Both the position numbers and the translations under genes were made by a program. From Urechidicola vernalis (GTDB lineage: Bacteria > Bacteroidota > Bacteroidia > Flavobacteriales > Flavobacteriaceae), in contig NZ_JAVRHV010000008.1 in the NCBI RefSeq assembly GCF_031846385.1, positions 62,001 through 126,000 on the forward strand: a stretch of 64,000 bases of DNA, in the 5' to 3' direction. Of this stretch, positions 53,018-60,395 are shown piece after piece; position 1 is the stretch's first letter; each line of letters opens with the position of its first letter. Below the pieces are notes generated by a model. The model was not told the origin of the DNA and made no database searches. It saw only the letters and a program-made list of their open reading frames with translations.

Positions 53018-53164
53018 ATTAAATACCACCTTTGGTAAATTTTCAAATCAATTTCTATTCTTAATAGATATTTACCCAATTTTGTTTTTTTAATTCTAAA
53101 ATTGGTCAAATATAGTATTGCTGCTATTCAAATTTAAAAGGATATAACAGTTGCATTAGTTTAA

Positions 53165-53200
53165 ATCATATTAAAAGACAAAAAAGTATTTTAATATGAT
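53165..53200 (+). promoter_or_regulatory. 12-bp inverted repeat upstream of the nos operon
   Basis: ATCATATTAAAA (53165-53176) and TTTTAATATGAT (53189-53200) are perfect inverted repeats with a 12-nt spacer. The right arm is shared with the next site. Confidence 0.6.
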
Positions 53201-53212
53201 AAAAGTCATATT
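53193..53212 (+). promoter_or_regulatory. Likely activator site of the nos promoter (AATATGA-N6-TCATATT)
   Basis: Palindrome AATATGA/TCATATT centred at 53202.5, about 41 nt before the start site predicted from the -7 TAATTTTG at 53232-53239. This is the class II position used by CRP/FNR-type activators. The protein that binds is unknown; the sequence is not the classic TTGAT-N4-ATCAA. Confidence 0.55.
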
Positions 53213-53231
53213 TTAAGCTCTCTTTAGTATT

Positions 53232-53239
53232 TAATTTTG
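53232..53239 (+). promoter_or_regulatory. -7 promoter element of the nos operon
   Basis: TAATTTTG, exact TAnnTTTG. No TTG is found about 19 nt upstream, so the promoter is weak alone and fits activator dependence. Confidence 0.6.
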
Positions 53240-53284
53240 TGTTCAGCAATAAAGATAATTAGTTCTAACTAAAATTAACTTACG

Positions 53285-53857
53285 ATGAAAACCAAAATTA
53301 TTATAGCCATAATGGCATTTGCAATGTTTGCTTGTACCCAAAGTAAACAAGCAGATTCTAAAAAAGATTCCCAACCAGCAACAGAAGAAATCAAAGATCA
53401 AGGTCAAGCTAATGTTGCAGTGACTGAAGGTGAAGATCCAAATGCATTGCAGGTTGCCAAATCGCTAGACGATTTTTCTACATTAGTTGTAGCCATAGAA
53501 ACCGCAGGAGTACAAAACTCTGTGGTAAACGCAGGTCCACTTACCATTTTTGCTCCAATGAATACTGCTTTTGCGAAGTTGCCAGAAGGTACCGTAGAAG
53601 AGTTGTTAAAACCTGAAAGTAAACCAACCTTAGCCTACATTTTAACAAATCATGTTGCCCCTGCAAATTATCCGATGAAGCAGTTAAAAAAAGAGGCTAA
53701 AAAAGGTAGAAAACTATACATGGCTTCTGGTCAATATTTAGTCGTTGAAGACAAAGAAGATGGAATATATGTAGGAGGAACGAAAGTATTAAAATCTGTA
53801 AAAGTAAGTAATGGATGGATTCATGTAATTGATGATGTAATCGTTCCAGAAAAATAA
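53285..53857 (+). CDS. Fasciclin-domain lipoprotein of the nos operon
   Basis: 190 residues. Lipobox AMFAC (Cys17), then a charged low-complexity linker to about 50. One fasciclin (FAS1) domain about 55-190: DDFSTLVVAIETAGVQNSVV, GPLTIFAPMNTAFAKLPEGT, LAYILTNHVAPANYPMKQLK, GWIHVIDDVIVPEK. It is first gene of the nos run, 11 nt before the cytochrome c gene. FAS1 domains usually mediate adhesion or ligand binding, so a role in N2O respiration (complex assembly or metal binding) is inference from position. Confidence 0.85.
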   Translation: MKTKIIIAIMAFAMFACTQSKQADSKKDSQPATEEIKDQGQANVAVTEGEDPNALQVAKSLDDFSTLVVAIETAGVQNSVVNAGPLTIFAPMNTAFAKLPEGTVEELLKPESKPTLAYILTNHVAPANYPMKQLKKEAKKGRKLYMASGQYLVVEDKEDGIYVGGTKVLKSVKVSNGWIHVIDDVIVPEK

Positions 53858-53868
53858 ATAGCAAACAC

Positions 53869-54336
53869 ATGAAAATTAAATTAGCAATAGTAGCCATTTT
53901 AGCACTTGTTGTAACAAGTTGCGGTGGAGATAAGAAGAAGGTAGAATACCCTGTTAAGAGTAAAACTAAAACTGAAGCTGCGGCTCCTGCCAAAAAGGTA
54001 GACCCAATGACCGATAAAGGAATCGGGCCTGTTACAAGTATAACACTTGGAGAATTGGATCAAGCCATGGTTACTGAAGGAGAACAAATTTTTAAAGCTA
54101 AATGTTCTGCTTGTCATAAAATCAGCAAACGATTTATTGGTCCTGGAATGAAAGGGGTTACAGAAAGAAGAACTCCAGAGTGGATCATGAACATGATCTT
54201 GAATCCAGAAGAAATGGTTCAGAAAAACCAAATCGCAATGGATTTATTAAAAGAATACAATGCTCCAATGGCAAACCAAAGTTTAACTGAAGATGAAGCA
54301 AGAAAAATTTTAGAATACTTCAGAACAAAAAATTAA
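53869..54336 (+). CDS. c-type cytochrome lipoprotein
   Basis: 155 residues. Lipobox VVTSC (Cys18), then a Lys/Ala linker. One heme-binding CSACH at 79-83. The sixth ligand is probably Met133 in EYNAPMANQSLTEDEA. A monoheme class I cytochrome anchored in the membrane. Placed directly before nosZ, it is the likely electron donor to NosZ in clade II systems (inference). Confidence 0.88.
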   Translation: MKIKLAIVAILALVVTSCGGDKKKVEYPVKSKTKTEAAAPAKKVDPMTDKGIGPVTSITLGELDQAMVTEGEQIFKAKCSACHKISKRFIGPGMKGVTERRTPEWIMNMILNPEEMVQKNQIAMDLLKEYNAPMANQSLTEDEARKILEYFRTKN

Positions 54337-54364
54337 ACCATAACAAAAATTAAACATAGAACTT

Positions 54365-56338
54365 ATGAAAACACTATTTAAATCGGTTTTAGCATTGCTA
54401 ACAATATCCTTAATGGTTGTTAGTTGTGTTCAGAACTCAAATGATTCTAGCGGAGCACTTAGCAGTAGCAAAGCAGAAAAAGTATATGTGGCTCCAGGTG
54501 AGCACGATGATTTTTACGCCTTTGTTTCGGGTGGATTTAGCGGACAATTAGCCGTTTACGGATTGCCGTCAGGTAGATTGTTCAAAGTTATTCCTGTTTT
54601 CTCTGTAGATGCAGAAAAAGCTTACGGATTTAACGAAGAAACAAAGCCAATGTTAAATACATCTCATGGATTTATTCCTTGGGATGACGCCCATCACCCA
54701 GATATCTCTCAAACAAATGGAGTTGTTGATGGTCGTTATGTGTATATCAATGGTAACAATACCCCTCGTATTGCAAAGATTGATTTAACAACTTTTGAAA
54801 CTACAGAAATTATTGAAATTCCAAATTCTGCAGGTAACCACAGTTCATCGTATGTTACTGAAAATACAGAATACGTTGTAGCCGGTACACGATTTGGTGT
54901 TCCAGTTCCGCAAAGAGACATGCCAATTGCTGAATATAAAGGAAATTTTAAAGGAGCATTATCTTTCTTAAAAGTAGATCCAGAAGATGGAGGAATGGAC
55001 ATTAAATTTCAAATCTTAATGCCAGGATTCGATTATGATAAAGCACACCCAGGTAGAGGTGATTCACATGGATGGTTCTTCTTTACAACATATAATTCTG
55101 AAGAAGCACATTCATTATTAGAGGTGAATGCATCTCAAAACGATAAAGACTTTATTGCAGCAGTTAACTGGAAAAAAATTGAAGAGTATGTCAACAATGG
55201 TGGAGGTAAAAAAATGCCTGCGAACTATGCGCATAACGTATATGATGAGCATACACATACTGCAACTTCGACTATGAAAAAAGAAGTATTGACAGTTGAC
55301 CCAACAGAGGTGCCTGGCGCTATTTATTTCTTGCCAACACCAAAATCTCCACATGGTTGTGATGTAAGTCCAACAGGAGAGTATATTGTAGGTTCTGGTA
55401 AATTATCTGCTGATGTAACGGTGCACTCGTTTACTAAAATGATGGATGCAATTAACAATAAAAAGTTTGACGGTGATGCGTATGGTATTCCAATTTTAAA
55501 CTACGAAGATATTTTAGCAGGATCTGTTAAGAGTGGTGGATTAGGTCCATTACATACAGAGTTTGATGGTAAAGGAAATGCATATACTACGTTCTTTATT
55601 TCTTCTGAAGTTGTAAAATGGAAACTTGGGACTTGGGAAGTAATTGATAGAAAACCAACATACTACTCCGTAGGTCACTTAATGATTCCAGGTGGTAACT
55701 CTGGTCAACCTTTCGGCAAGTATGTATTAGCAATGAACAAGATTACAAAAGACCGTTATTTACCGACAGGCCCAGAGGTAACGCAGTCGGCGCAGTTATA
55801 CGATATTACGGGAGAGAAAATGGAATTACTATTAGATTTTCCAACAGTTGGTGAACCTCACTATGCTGCAGGAATCCCAGCAGATATCGTTGCGAAAAAT
55901 TCTAGAAAAATATTTAGACTAGAAGAAAACCAGCACCCATACGCTGCTAAAACTGAAGCGGAAGCAAAAGTGGTACGTAAAGGAAACGAAGTGCATATTA
56001 ACATGACCATGATTCGTTCACACTTTGCACCAGATAATATTGAAGGAATACAGGTTGGAGACAAAGTTTATTTCCACGTTACCAACTTAGAACAAGATTA
56101 TGATGTGCCTCATGGTATCTCAATGATTGGAGCAAATACATCTGAATTGTTAATTATGCCAGGGCAAACCGAAACATTTGTTTGGGAACCTAAGCAAGTA
56201 GGCGTATGGCCATTCTACTGTACAGATTTCTGTTCGGCTTTACACCAAGAAATGCAAGGATATGTAAGAGTGTCTCCAAAAGGATCTAGTGTACCAATTA
56301 GTTTTACGCTAGATGATGATGCAGTAGACGCCGAATAA
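54365..56338 (+). CDS. nosZ: Sec-type (clade II) nitrous oxide reductase
   Basis: 657 residues. It begins with a lipobox signal (MVVSC, Cys21), not a twin-arginine signal, as in clade II NosZ. The N-terminal seven-bladed propeller (about 50-530) gives the CuZ His ligands in DDAHHPDIS, NHSSS, SPHGCDVSP, GPLHTEF, VGHLMIP and GEPHYAA. The C-terminal cupredoxin carries CuA: VPHGIS near 580 and FYCTDFCSALHQEMQG near 617-632. It reduces N2O to N2 in the periplasm and is the last denitrification step. No NirK/NirS or NorB is in the window. Confidence 0.97.
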   Translation: MKTLFKSVLALLTISLMVVSCVQNSNDSSGALSSSKAEKVYVAPGEHDDFYAFVSGGFSGQLAVYGLPSGRLFKVIPVFSVDAEKAYGFNEETKPMLNTSHGFIPWDDAHHPDISQTNGVVDGRYVYINGNNTPRIAKIDLTTFETTEIIEIPNSAGNHSSSYVTENTEYVVAGTRFGVPVPQRDMPIAEYKGNFKGALSFLKVDPEDGGMDIKFQILMPGFDYDKAHPGRGDSHGWFFFTTYNSEEAHSLLEVNASQNDKDFIAAVNWKKIEEYVNNGGGKKMPANYAHNVYDEHTHTATSTMKKEVLTVDPTEVPGAIYFLPTPKSPHGCDVSPTGEYIVGSGKLSADVTVHSFTKMMDAINNKKFDGDAYGIPILNYEDILAGSVKSGGLGPLHTEFDGKGNAYTTFFISSEVVKWKLGTWEVIDRKPTYYSVGHLMIPGGNSGQPFGKYVLAMNKITKDRYLPTGPEVTQSAQLYDITGEKMELLLDFPTVGEPHYAAGIPADIVAKNSRKIFRLEENQHPYAAKTEAEAKVVRKGNEVHINMTMIRSHFAPDNIEGIQVGDKVYFHVTNLEQDYDVPHGISMIGANTSELLIMPGQTETFVWEPKQVGVWPFYCTDFCSALHQEMQGYVRVSPKGSSVPISFTLDDDAVDAE

Positions 56339-56361
56339 TAATAGTGTTAGTTAGGATTTTT

Positions 56362-56398
56362 GAAAACGGGTAGGTTTTAAAGGAGTCTATCCGTTTTC
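56362..56398 (+). other. Stem-loop in the nosZ downstream spacer, no T-tract
   Basis: GAAAACGGGTAG (56362-56373) pairs with CTATCCGTTTTC (56387-56398): 12 bp with one G-U and a 13-nt loop. Not followed by a run of T, so it may act on mRNA stability rather than termination. Confidence 0.6.
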
Positions 56399-56419
56399 TA
56401 AATTAAAACCAGAACAATT

Positions 56420-57007
56420 ATGAAAAAGTCCAAGATTTTAATGATAGTAGGATCCTTGTTGTTGCTAGGACTATTCGCTTTTCCGTTATGGAATATAACA
56501 CTTGAAGCACCTCAATATCCAACACCATTGGGTATGGAGATTTACATAAATAAATTCGCAGATACGCATGAGTTCGATATCAAGAACATCAATCTAATGA
56601 ACCATTATGTGGGTATGCAATACATTCCGGAAACCATTCCAGAATTTAAAATATTCCCAATTGTGATTGCGGCCATGGCACTATTAGGTGTGTTGTTCGG
56701 ATTCGTTGGTAAATATAAATTATACTTATTCTGGTTTATTTTAATGACGGCACTAGGGATTGCAGGAATGTATGATTTTTACCTATGGGAATATGACTAT
56801 GGGCACAATTTAGACCCAAAAGCCATTATGAAATTTACAAATGAAGATGGTTCAGCCATGGGCTTTCAACCACCATTATTTGGAACAAAGCATATTCTAA
56901 ATTTTGTGGCACACTCATACCCTAGAACAGGAGCCTACTTTATGTTTGTAGGAATGATACTAACTTTAATAGCATTTTTTAAAGGAAAGAAAGAAGCAAA
57001 AAGATAA
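56420..57007 (+). CDS. Nos-cluster multispanning membrane protein (NosB-like candidate)
   Basis: 195 residues. Four membrane helices: about 7-27, 82-100, 107-124 and 168-188. Between helices 1 and 2 is a periplasmic loop with TPLGMEIYINKFADTHEFDI. Polar motif YLWEYDYGHNLDPKAIMKF precedes the last helix. It lies between nosZ and nosL, where clade II clusters often carry a membrane protein called nosB. Identity with NosB is suggested by position only; function unknown. Confidence 0.8.
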   Translation: MKKSKILMIVGSLLLLGLFAFPLWNITLEAPQYPTPLGMEIYINKFADTHEFDIKNINLMNHYVGMQYIPETIPEFKIFPIVIAAMALLGVLFGFVGKYKLYLFWFILMTALGIAGMYDFYLWEYDYGHNLDPKAIMKFTNEDGSAMGFQPPLFGTKHILNFVAHSYPRTGAYFMFVGMILTLIAFFKGKKEAKR

Positions 57008-57025
57008 CCAAAGATTCATTTACAA

Positions 57026-57075
57026 TTAGTTCGTTTGAGTGTGAGCATTTGACAAGCACACTCAAACTGAACTAA
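57026..57075 (+). other. Long stem-loop between the membrane-protein gene and nosL
   Basis: TTAGTTC-GTTTGAGTGTG (57026-57043) pairs with CACACTCAAAC-T-GAACTAA (57057-57075): 18 bp with a single bulged T and a 13-nt loop. No T tract. Confidence 0.7.
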
Positions 57076-57092
57076 ACTTAAACCATAAACAA

Positions 57093-57533
57093 ATGAAACG
57101 AATAAATTTAATACTTCTCGCAGTGTCCATATTGATTTTAGGTGCATGTTCAAAAGCACCAGAAAAGATCAACTTTGGATCAGATATGTGTCACTTTTGT
57201 AAAATGACCATAGTAGATACACAGCACGCAGCCCAATACGTAACCAAAAAAGGAAAGCAATTTAAATACGATGCCATAGAATGTGTATTGAATGAATTGT
57301 CGGAAACAGGGATCGATAAAGTGGGAACAATTTTGGTGTCAGATTATTCCAATCCAGGAGTTATGACTGATGCAACCTTAGCAACGTATTTAATCAGTAA
57401 AAATATTCAAAGCCCAATGGGAGCCAATCTTTCGGCATTTTCAAAAGATGAATTCGCACAGGGATTTGTTAAAGTTGAAAGCGATCAAGTATTCACCTGG
57501 AAAACCATTAATGAAAAGTTTGAGGTGAATTAG
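57093..57533 (+). CDS. nosL: Copper chaperone lipoprotein NosL
   Basis: 146 residues. Lipobox LGAC (Cys19). Copper-binding GSDMCHFCKMTI with Cys33 and Cys36, then YVTKKGKQFKYDAIECVLNE and SDYSNPGVMTDATLATYLIS, ending with the usual NosL fold and a Met-rich region. It binds Cu(I) outside the membrane and passes copper to NosDFY for CuZ assembly. It follows the membrane-protein gene after 85 nt that hold a hairpin. Confidence 0.93.
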   Translation: MKRINLILLAVSILILGACSKAPEKINFGSDMCHFCKMTIVDTQHAAQYVTKKGKQFKYDAIECVLNELSETGIDKVGTILVSDYSNPGVMTDATLATYLISKNIQSPMGANLSAFSKDEFAQGFVKVESDQVFTWKTINEKFEVN

Positions 57534-57535
57534 GA

Positions 57536-57596
57536 TTGTCATTCTGAACGTATGTGAAGAATCTTTGAGATATTTCGGCTTCGCTCAATATGACAA
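57536..57596 (+). repeat. Dispersed GTCATTCTGA...TGAAGAATCT repeat, copy 2, with inverted ends
   Basis: Fills the nosL-nosD spacer. Ends TTGTCAT (57536-57542) and ATGACAA (57590-57596) are inverted repeats. GTCATTCTGA and TGAAGAATCT blocks match the copy at 30225-30260. A type seen often between genes in Flavobacteriia. Confidence 0.6.
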
Positions 57597-57615
57597 CTAA
57601 ATAAAAACCATAAAT

Positions 57616-58845
57616 ATGAAAAACCTACTACTAACCATATTAGCGTTATTCTTTTGTTCTTCCTTACTAGCAAGTCAGATTGAAGTATGCAATACCTGCG
57701 AAGTAAAAACCATTAAGCAAGCCTTAAGTCTTGCCAAAGATGGCGATGAAATTCTAATAAAAGAGGGTGTTTACAAAGAACATGGAATTGCTGTAGATAA
57801 ATCGGTTAAGATTATTGGTGTTGGCTTACCCACTGTAGATGGTGAACATAAAGAAACCATCTTTACAGTAAAAGCGAATAACTTTTCTATAGAAGGGCTC
57901 AGAATCATAAATGTTGGACACAGTTACACCAAAGATTTTGCTGCTATTTTGGTTTCCAAGTCCAAAAACTTTACACTTCAAAACAATGTGTTGGAAAAAG
58001 TGTTTTTTGGTTTGCTCATCGAAAAATCTCGTTATGGGATAATCAAAAACAACAAATTAATTAGTGACGCTGTGGATCAGGCGGGTTCCGGAAATGGAAT
58101 TCATTTGTGGCATAGTGAAGACATGCAAATTGAAAACAATGAATTAACAGGTTTGCGAGATGGTATCTATTTTGAATTTGTAAAAAATAGCATTGTTCGT
58201 AATAATAAAAGTTATGGAAACCTACGTTATGGGCTGCATTTTATGTTCTCTAATAATAACGAATACCACGACAATGTGTTTACAAACAATGGTGCCGGAG
58301 TTGCAGTAATGTTCTCTAAGTTTGTTAAGATGACGAACAATCAATTTAATCAGAATTGGGGTTCTGCTTCCTACGGATTGCTACTCAAAGAAATCTACGA
58401 TGCAGAAATTGAAAACAACACTTTTTCTAAAAACACGATCGGAATTAGTGTGGATGGTTCTACAAGAATCAACTATAAAAACAATACCTTTACTAGAAAT
58501 GGATGGGCCATAAAAGTAGTGGGTGCGTGTTATGAAAACCATTTTAATCAGAATAATTTTTTACACAATGCCATTGATTTATCATACAACAGTAAAATAA
58601 ATTCGAACACTTTTGATAGCAATTATTGGAGTGAATACACAGGTTACGATTTAGATAAAAACGGTGTAGGCGATGTGCCTTATAGACCCGTAAAGCTGTT
58701 TTCATATATCGCTCATAGAACTCCGGAGTCTATCGTGCTATTGAGAAGTTTATTTGTTGATATTATCAACTTTTCAGAAAAAGTGTCCCCGGTTTTTACA
58801 CCAGATAATTTATTAGACAACTCACCTTTAATGCAAAAAATATAA
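57616..58845 (+). CDS. nosD: Periplasmic copper-site maturation protein NosD
   Basis: 409 residues. Signal peptide about 1-19 (SSLLAS). Then a right-handed parallel beta-helix of many repeats with Asn ladders: IIKNNKLISDAVDQAGSGNG, QIENNELTGLRDGIYFEFVK, RYGLHFMFSNNNEYHDNVFT, WSEYTGYDLDKNGVGDVPYR. NosD accepts copper from NosL and, with the NosFY ABC transporter, builds the CuZ centre of NosZ. The stop overlaps the nosF ATG by one base. Confidence 0.94.
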   Translation: MKNLLLTILALFFCSSLLASQIEVCNTCEVKTIKQALSLAKDGDEILIKEGVYKEHGIAVDKSVKIIGVGLPTVDGEHKETIFTVKANNFSIEGLRIINVGHSYTKDFAAILVSKSKNFTLQNNVLEKVFFGLLIEKSRYGIIKNNKLISDAVDQAGSGNGIHLWHSEDMQIENNELTGLRDGIYFEFVKNSIVRNNKSYGNLRYGLHFMFSNNNEYHDNVFTNNGAGVAVMFSKFVKMTNNQFNQNWGSASYGLLLKEIYDAEIENNTFSKNTIGISVDGSTRINYKNNTFTRNGWAIKVVGACYENHFNQNNFLHNAIDLSYNSKINSNTFDSNYWSEYTGYDLDKNGVGDVPYRPVKLFSYIAHRTPESIVLLRSLFVDIINFSEKVSPVFTPDNLLDNSPLMQKI

Positions 58846-59552
58846 TGATACAAATTAGTCAATTACATAAAAAGTTTGGCAAATTGGTCGTTTTAGACGG
58901 CTTGGACTTAGACATTGAGGCAGGTGGAATATTTGCAGTATTAGGTCCAAATGGTTCTGGAAAAACCACTTTGATTAAAAGTATTTTAGGAATGGTAATT
59001 CCGAATAGTGGTGCTATTCAAATTGATGGAAAATCGGTTTTGAAAAAATGGGAGTATCGCAATCAGATTAATTACTTACCACAAATTGCCAACTTTCCAG
59101 CAAACCTTTCTGTAAAGGAGTTGATTGCCATGGTTAAGAACTTACGACCAAAGGAATCTAATGAAAAAGACCTAATAGAATTATTTGGATTAACACCTTT
59201 TATAGATAAAAAACTGGGGAATCTATCTGGTGGCACCAAGCAAAAAGTAAACATCGTTTTAACCTTTATGTTCGACAGTGATATCATCATTTTAGATGAG
59301 CCAACAACAGGCTTAGATCCGATTGCTTTAATTCATTTAAAGAAAATTATTCAGCAGGAAAAAGCGAAAGGAAAGACCATTTTAATTACGACTCATATCA
59401 TGAGTTTTGTTGATGAAATAGCCGATGAGATTGTCTTTTTGTTAGACGGGAACATCTACTTTAAAGGTAGTATCGAAAATCTAAAAACAAAGACGGAGCA
59501 AACAGATTTAGAACATGCCATTGCGCACTTAATTTCGAAGCAATATGTTTAA
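58845..59552 (+). CDS. nosF: Nos ABC transporter ATPase NosF
   Basis: 235 residues. Walker A GPNGSGKTTLIKSI, Q-loop LPQIANFPANLSV, signature NLSGGTKQKVNIVL, Walker B DIIILDEPTTGLDP, H-loop ITTHIM. Drives the NosD/NosY complex. It overlaps both neighbours: the nosD stop and the nosY start (8 nt), so the three are translated as a unit. Confidence 0.95.
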   Translation: MIQISQLHKKFGKLVVLDGLDLDIEAGGIFAVLGPNGSGKTTLIKSILGMVIPNSGAIQIDGKSVLKKWEYRNQINYLPQIANFPANLSVKELIAMVKNLRPKESNEKDLIELFGLTPFIDKKLGNLSGGTKQKVNIVLTFMFDSDIIILDEPTTGLDPIALIHLKKIIQQEKAKGKTILITTHIMSFVDEIADEIVFLLDGNIYFKGSIENLKTKTEQTDLEHAIAHLISKQYV

Positions 59553-60327
59553 AATATTAAAATATAGTTTTTACGATTTAATGCGTAGCCGTTGGAGTTA
59601 CGTGTATTTTGCCTTTTATTTAGCCTTGGGATTTGTCCTGTTGTTTTTAAATAATGATGTGGATAAAGCCATTATTACATTACTTAATATCATCATCGTT
59701 TTAACACCATTAATCGGAACTATTTTCGGGGTGATGTACTATTACAATTCCAAGGAGTTTACCGAACTCCTTTTGGCACAACCTATGAAACGAAATACTA
59801 TTTTCTTAGGGCAATACTTGGGAATTTCCATCTCTTTAACGCTTAGTTTAATTCTAGGCTTGGGAATTCCTTTTCTACTATATGGCATCTTTATGTCCTC
59901 TGCTATTTTCGATTTTGGATTGCTACTTGTAGTCGGTTCTTTCCTCAACTTTATTTTTGTAGCCTTGGCATACAATATAGCTTTATCTAATACCAATAAA
60001 ATTAAAGGGTTTGGATATGCAATTTTAATGTGGCTATTCTTGGCAGTCATTTATGACGGGCTATTTTTAATATCATTAATGGTGTTTAACGAATATCCAT
60101 TGGATAATTTTTCGTTGCTAGCAACCATGTTTAACCCGATTGATTTATCACGTATTTTAATATTATTAAAACTAGATATTTCTGCTTTGTTGGGTTATAC
60201 GGGTGCTGTATTCAAAAAATTTTTCGGCACTAATTTTGGATTAATCATTTCATTATTTGTAATGAGTTTATGGGTGCTATTTCCTGTATGGCGTATTCAA
60301 AGAAAACTGCGGAAGAAAGATTTTTAA
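59545..60327 (+). CDS. nosY: Nos ABC transporter permease NosY
   Basis: 260 residues with six membrane helices (about 16-36, 45-65, 90-112, 120-142, 150-178, 230-250). Start MFKILKYSFYDLMRSRWSYV is typical of ABC-2 permeases; mid-region LLAQPMKRNTIFLGQYLG is a NosY-like block. It is the last gene of the operon, followed by a strong terminator shared with leuS. Confidence 0.93.
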   Translation: MFKILKYSFYDLMRSRWSYVYFAFYLALGFVLLFLNNDVDKAIITLLNIIIVLTPLIGTIFGVMYYYNSKEFTELLLAQPMKRNTIFLGQYLGISISLTLSLILGLGIPFLLYGIFMSSAIFDFGLLLVVGSFLNFIFVALAYNIALSNTNKIKGFGYAILMWLFLAVIYDGLFLISLMVFNEYPLDNFSLLATMFNPIDLSRILILLKLDISALLGYTGAVFKKFFGTNFGLIISLFVMSLWVLFPVWRIQRKLRKKDF

Positions 60328-60336
60328 TTTGAACAT

Positions 60337-60370
60337 AAAAAAAACCGAAGATTTAGTCTTCGGTTTTTTT
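60337..60370 (+). terminator. Bidirectional terminator between the nos operon and leuS
   Basis: AACCGAAGA/TCTTCGGTT with an A tract before and T tract after, so it works on both strands for the convergent genes. Confidence 0.9.
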
Positions 60371-60395
60371 TATAGGTATTGTATAGAGTGTTTTA

